Below are positions 60,081 to 64,000 of a stretch of DNA of 64,000 nucleotides, one piece after another. A program made the position numbers and the translations under genes. This DNA comes from Caprimulgus europaeus. Lineage: Eukaryota; Chordata; Aves; Caprimulgiformes; Caprimulgidae. The notes under the pieces were generated by a model. The model saw only the letters and a program-made list of their open reading frames with translations, was not told where the DNA came from and made no database searches. The stretch lies in the NCBI GenBank assembly GCA_907165065.1, contig OU015528.1, positions 32,944,515 through 33,008,514 of the forward strand. The letters run 5' to 3'. Numbering within the stretch: the first letter of the stretch is position 1; every line of letters starts with the position of its first letter.

Positions 60081-61529
60081 AGCTCCAAACTCTTGTTCTG
60101 TTGAGTAATTTTGTTTTGTAGGAAGAAATAGTTTGCTGGAACAGGGTTAGATAAAGACTTTGGAAAGAGAGAATTCACTTAATTCCAAAAAAGGATAATT
60201 TAACTCAGTGAGATGCTAGTACTCTATTTAATGACTAGTAAGTACACTACATGGGTGCTGGCCAGATCCAAATCCAGACTTCATTTAACAAGGCGGCAAG
60301 TGCTAGCGGAGTCTGTATATTTCCAGATACTTTGTCAGGCATGTAAATGACATAAAGCAGTCACGAACTGGCACTGAACCAAACCTTTTCTGGGAAGTCG
60401 ACTGTCGCTTCTGCAGTCTGTGCTGGTGAGATGGTGCTGCTGACAAGTGAGGCAGAGGGAAGTGGCTGTTCTGTGCCACCAAGGGCTCCCCACTCTTTTA
60501 AAAAAAGCTATCTTTTATCAAACTCATAGCGATAGAATCAAAAGCTAAAAATGTAATTTTGAGCCAGATTTCTGTGTTACACAATTAAACATTCCTTAAA
60601 AAAAAAAACATTCAATGCATTGCCAGGAGAATCTGAGCCGGTCCCAGTTACAAGCTCGAGAAACTGGGTGAAGTTGCCTCAGCTTCAAATCTGTGCAAGA
60701 CTGTAGCGGCAGGCTCAGCCCTGGGTTTTACCCATACAGGTTTACCTTTGCAGCTCTTGTGGTTTTTCCTTTATAGTCAGGTTTTGATTTTCTTTGCTAC
60801 TGCATGAAAACTCAGTGTGTAGAGCTGTGTTGTTGGTAATATAAAAACTAGTAAAAAAGCCTTGAGCTTTCCTCACCATCATTTAAAATGCTGCTTGGAA
60901 ATAACAAAACAAGAGCGGTCGCAAATGTTCCAGGAAGAAGGTGGCAGCAGTAAGAGGAGAGCTGGTACGTATGTGCTGTGTCCTTGATAGCACAGCCAGG
61001 GCTCTGCTACCTCTTCCCAGGAGGCAGGCAAGGGAACCTTCAAGCTGTTGCTGCTGTGTTTCAGAGAAGTCATTTGAGATGAATGTTGTGGGTTACTTTA
61101 GAGCTGTGACTTCCAGCAGCAGTCATTGCCTTAAACAGTGGCTTCCAGCTGAGCTCAGACACCTCAGCAAGGTGGGGAGGAGAGGAGCATGCCCATAGGT
61201 GAAGAGCAGCGAGTCTGTATGTGCTCCGTACAATCCACCCACGGCAAACATCAAAACTGCATCTTCATCTCTACTGCAAACTCTGAGTGGTCCCCACGTG
61301 GGAAGAAGGGGAAAGGGAGGAACATTTTGCTCTAGAGAGAGTACTGGGTGCTGTGCAAAAAGAGGTTTGTTACTACAAGAAAGTCTTGCTGTCACTTAGA
61401 TCTATACTGGTGGACCTACTCATGAAGACTAGCCAGGTGGCATGGTGCTCCCTGGGTTCCGGCAAGCAAGGTAGAAGTAGAGGCTGGGTGGCATGGTGGG
61501 TGCAGTTTCCCAGCATGGGAGGCTGAACA
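60081..61529. other. Intergenic or 3' flank of LRRC10
   Basis: No repeat or RNA gene was recognised. The part nearest LRRC10 probably includes its 3'UTR on the minus strand; a clear minus-strand polyadenylation signal was not assigned. Confidence 0.45.
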
Positions 61530-62366
61530 TCAGCAGGGCTCAGCTTCTGGCTCAGGCTTGGCAGCAAGAGGTGGTGTCGGTCTCTCATCAAATGTGATTT
61601 CTATCACCGCCCCAGACCGCTTGCGGGGTTCAGGGCTCTCCTCCGACCATCTCCCCACCCTGCGCACCCCTTTGGCCACTTTGGGTGCGTTCCTGCAGGG
61701 GTTGTGGTCATAGATTACCAGCTTCAGGCCGGGGAGGTGAGCCAGGCTGGGGAAGAACCGGATGGAGTTGCGATCCACATCGATCACCTCCAGAAAAGGC
61801 ATGTCCAGGAGCACGGGGGGGAACTCGGACAGCAGGTTGCCTGACAGCCAGATAGTGCGCAGCTCCTGCAGGCATTGCAGCTGGGCAGGGAGCGTGCGCA
61901 GCGCGTTGGAGCCAGCGTGCAGGGTCTTGAGCAGGCTGAGCTCGCACACCACCTCAGGCAGGTATTGCAGGCAGTTGGACTCAATCCAGAGGGTCTTGAG
62001 GTTCTGCAGGAGCCGGAGCTCGAGGGGCAGGCTGCAGAGCTTGTTGTTGCCCAGGTAGAGAATGCACAGCTGCTTCAGCGTGCACACGACCAGGGGCAGC
62101 GCTTTGAAGTTGTTGAAGTCCAGTGCCAGGATCTGCAGGTTTTGCAGCTGCTCCAGCTCCGGGGGCAGATGGTTCAGGTTGTTGTCACTCAGGTACAGCT
62201 TGACCAGTTCCCTAAAAGAGCAAATGTGCAGAGGCAGCCGCCTCAGCTGCCTACCACTCAGATCCACCATTTTATCCACTGGCATCTCTTCTAGGTCTTC
62301 CAGGAGGTACTTCTGGCACTCATCGGAGGGCACAAGAGCAACTATGGCTTTCAGACTGTTGCCCAT
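61530..62366 (-). CDS. LRRC10: LRRC10, leucine-rich repeat-containing protein 10 (single exon, 278 aa)
   Basis: LRRC10 is a heart-enriched protein reported to bind actin and alpha-actinin and to affect L-type calcium channels; loss causes dilated cardiomyopathy in mice. The intact intronless frame encodes 278 residues, against 277 in human. After a short N-terminal part (MGNSLKAIVALVP), about eight leucine-rich repeats of 22-23 residues run from 33 to 214 (LYLSDNNLNHLPPEL, LYLGNNKLCSLPLEL, LWIESNCLQYLPEVV). A conserved segment follows (HNPCRNAPKVAKGVRRVGRW, 221-240). The last ~38 residues are Pro/Glu-rich and seem the least conserved part. No signal peptide or membrane segment is seen. Its position downstream of CCT2 on the opposite strand matches mammalian synteny. 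Confidence 0.98.
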   Translation of the reverse strand: MGNSLKAIVALVPSDECQKYLLEDLEEMPVDKMVDLSGRQLRRLPLHICSFRELVKLYLSDNNLNHLPPELEQLQNLQILALDFNNFKALPLVVCTLKQLCILYLGNNKLCSLPLELRLLQNLKTLWIESNCLQYLPEVVCELSLLKTLHAGSNALRTLPAQLQCLQELRTIWLSGNLLSEFPPVLLDMPFLEVIDVDRNSIRFFPSLAHLPGLKLVIYDHNPCRNAPKVAKGVRRVGRWSEESPEPRKRSGAVIEITFDERPTPPLAAKPEPEAEPC

Positions 62367-62467
62367 CCCAGGACTGACTTTGTTTGGGGACCGCTAGGAC
62401 TGCAAAGGACAGACACCCGCCTTGGTCTTCTCCTGCTGTGCACTGACCTGCCGGTAACTCTGTCTTC

Positions 62468-62478
62468 CCAATATAAGG
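62468..62478 (-). promoter_or_regulatory. LRRC10: TATA/CArG-like element upstream of LRRC10
   Basis: On the minus strand CCTTATATTGG lies 102 bp before the ATG. It could be the TATA box of this tissue-specific gene. It also resembles an SRF-binding CArG box but has seven A/T bases instead of six. An AGATAA (GATA-type) site is nearby at 62529-62534. Confidence 0.4.
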
Positions 62479-62479
62479 C

Positions 62480-64000
62480 TCTGTTTACACGGCACCAGCC
62501 ATTAATCTCAAGGGCTCTGAAATGTTTCAGATAACCGAATGAGTGTTTGGTGATGGGGATTACGGACAGGATGACTTAGAGTGCAGGTCTCCCTCTCTCA
62601 CCCACACTCCTGCTCACTCCCCCTGATGCCCCAGCCCCTCACCTCTCACTCTGGTTCTGCTGCCTGTGCAGCCAGTGCTGGCTGCAGGGATTGGCTCAGG
62701 GAAGTAAACACCACAGAAATCCAAATTTTTAGACTCAGATGTTTAGCTTTCACAAAACTTTCAGCAGAAATGTCAGATGTAATTGTATTGTTGTTTAAAA
62801 TACTTGTCAAGACTTGACTGACTTTCCAAACAAGTGCCACTTTTAGGGATTTACTTTGCAAGGTGCCAAATACATAATTTCAGAGTGTAACTTGCCACCC
62901 AGTGCTTATCTTAAACCTTTAACACAAATACTTGGCAAACTGCTATCTTGAGCTGTTCTGCTACTTATGTTCTTAATTTAAGGGTGTTTATTATAGCCTC
63001 TGGCACTCCTGACTGTGTAGGACCTTTTTCATTACACTATGTTTTGCTTTTTGTCTGAATCCCAGTTTAATACACTCACTACCACAACCTGCCAAGGCTT
63101 TCCTCTGGCTGCCTTGCAAGTGTGCTACTGCAGTTCCCCTGTCCGTACCCAAACCTGGCAAGAAACTGCTGTGGATTTAATTCCATCAAGATTCTCACTT
63201 GTTATGAGTGAGATAAATATAATGCTAAAAGTTACAACTATTTAGATGCATCAGTGTAAAATGTTCCCCCTGCTTCTCTCAGCAAGACTCACTGCTATTC
63301 CGGTCAGGTGCTCCTCTGATTTTTAGGAGGAACCTTCCCACACATAGGCACCTCTGCATACTTCGGCTTCTTGAGCTGCTGCTGGTTTTAAGCTTTCTTG
63401 AGGTTTGTTCCACCTGTGTGTTGGCCATGGCTCTACCATGATCTTTGAGTTTGAAAGCTGGCAGAGTGTTTTAAGGTGAAATAGCCTTTCTGGCAGCTGG
63501 CTCTGATATCTGCAGCTCATTGCTGTCATTTTTTATGCTTACTATAATTTAGGGAGGGTACTTTCTTCAAACAATCTGCAGTCAGTTTCTGGGTGTTAGG
63601 TGCTACACAATCAAAATATGTGATTGCTGGGAGCCATGTACTTTTGGAAAAACAAAAGGCAAAACAAACAGAAGATTGAGAAAAAGGCAGTATCAAATAG
63701 TTAAGGTGGCCTCAGGATCTCCTGTCAAATCTTGTAATACAGAGCTCTACCATCACTTTCAAATGTAAAGCATCTCTTAACTATCAATTTGGTATAGGCT
63801 ATAGCTTGTTTACTGGTCTTTTCCCTGCATGATGAGTGACCCTGTCACGCAGCAGTGATGGTATGAAAGATGTATGGAGGGTTTCCTGGGGGAGGAGAAC
63901 AACAGAGGGGGCATCTGGGGACCAGTATTGCAGCAGGATGGAGAACAAGTACCTGAGTGCCATAAAATAGGTTTTGGATGGAGAAGTTGGGCAGAGTATC
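62480..64000. other. LRRC10 upstream flank, no gene seen
   Basis: Non-coding, with moderate base composition and no mobile element recognised. Cardiac control elements of LRRC10 may lie here, since the gene is reported to respond to NKX2-5 and GATA4, but no site can be fixed from sequence alone. In mammals BEST3 lies beyond LRRC10; none of its exons were recognised before the window ends. Confidence 0.5.

Noticed and set aside
61762-62397. Plus-strand frames of about 100-140 codons opposite LRRC10
   Set aside because: They are shadows of the LRRC10 repeats on the other strand.
1-64000. CRISPR arrays, operons, ribosome binding sites, tRNA or rRNA genes
   Set aside because: The window is a vertebrate nuclear genome with spliced genes; no direct-repeat/spacer array and no tRNA- or rRNA-like sequence was seen.

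Overview
This is ordinary vertebrate nuclear DNA, almost certainly from a bird. Seven fragments look like the avian LINE family CR1: their 3' ends carry ATTCTATG-type repeats, or the complementary block that pairs with 'tcatctagtcca'. Several LTR-retrovirus insertions resemble families common in bird genomes. Three genes can be read from spliced or single-exon coding sequence, in the order FRS2 (+), CCT2 (+), LRRC10 (-). This is the order I know from human 12q15 and its bird counterpart. All gene names come from protein recognition by eye; no search was run.

Layout. 1-17.7 kb is AT-rich non-coding DNA, either FRS2 5' intron or upstream flank, with three CR1 pieces and a 1.06-kb solo LTR bounded by a GTGAC duplication. 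A likely FRS2 5'-untranslated exon lies at 17703-17808. An endogenous retrovirus (ERV) block of about 4.7 kb with decayed pol and env fills 18755-23410. FRS2 coding exons run from 24617 to 35172 (five exons, 508 codons), followed by a 3'UTR of about 6 kb with polyadenylation signals at 41227 and 41791. 41.8-44.7 kb is the FRS2-CCT2 gap. A CpG island at 44.75-45.7 kb is the CCT2 promoter. CCT2 has sixteen coding exons (45168-58399, 535 codons) and a short 3'UTR. 58.7-61.5 kb holds a minus-strand LTR and an unexplained spliced-looking segment. LRRC10 is a single exon on the minus strand (61530-62366), and the remaining 1.6 kb is its upstream flank.

The three genes do not form a functional unit. 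FRS2 is a membrane-anchored docking protein for FGF and neurotrophin receptors. CCT2 is the beta subunit of the cytosolic chaperonin TRiC. LRRC10 is a heart-restricted leucine-rich-repeat protein. Their proximity is conserved synteny.

I found no undescribed biological system. The items most worth checking are: an upstream ORF in the FRS2 leader that ends 7 nt before the FRS2 start; a possible unannotated transcript at 59658-60080; an ERV block whose two ends share a candidate target duplication but do not look like copies of each other; and an LTR carrying a sense poly(A) signal just before the last FRS2 exon.
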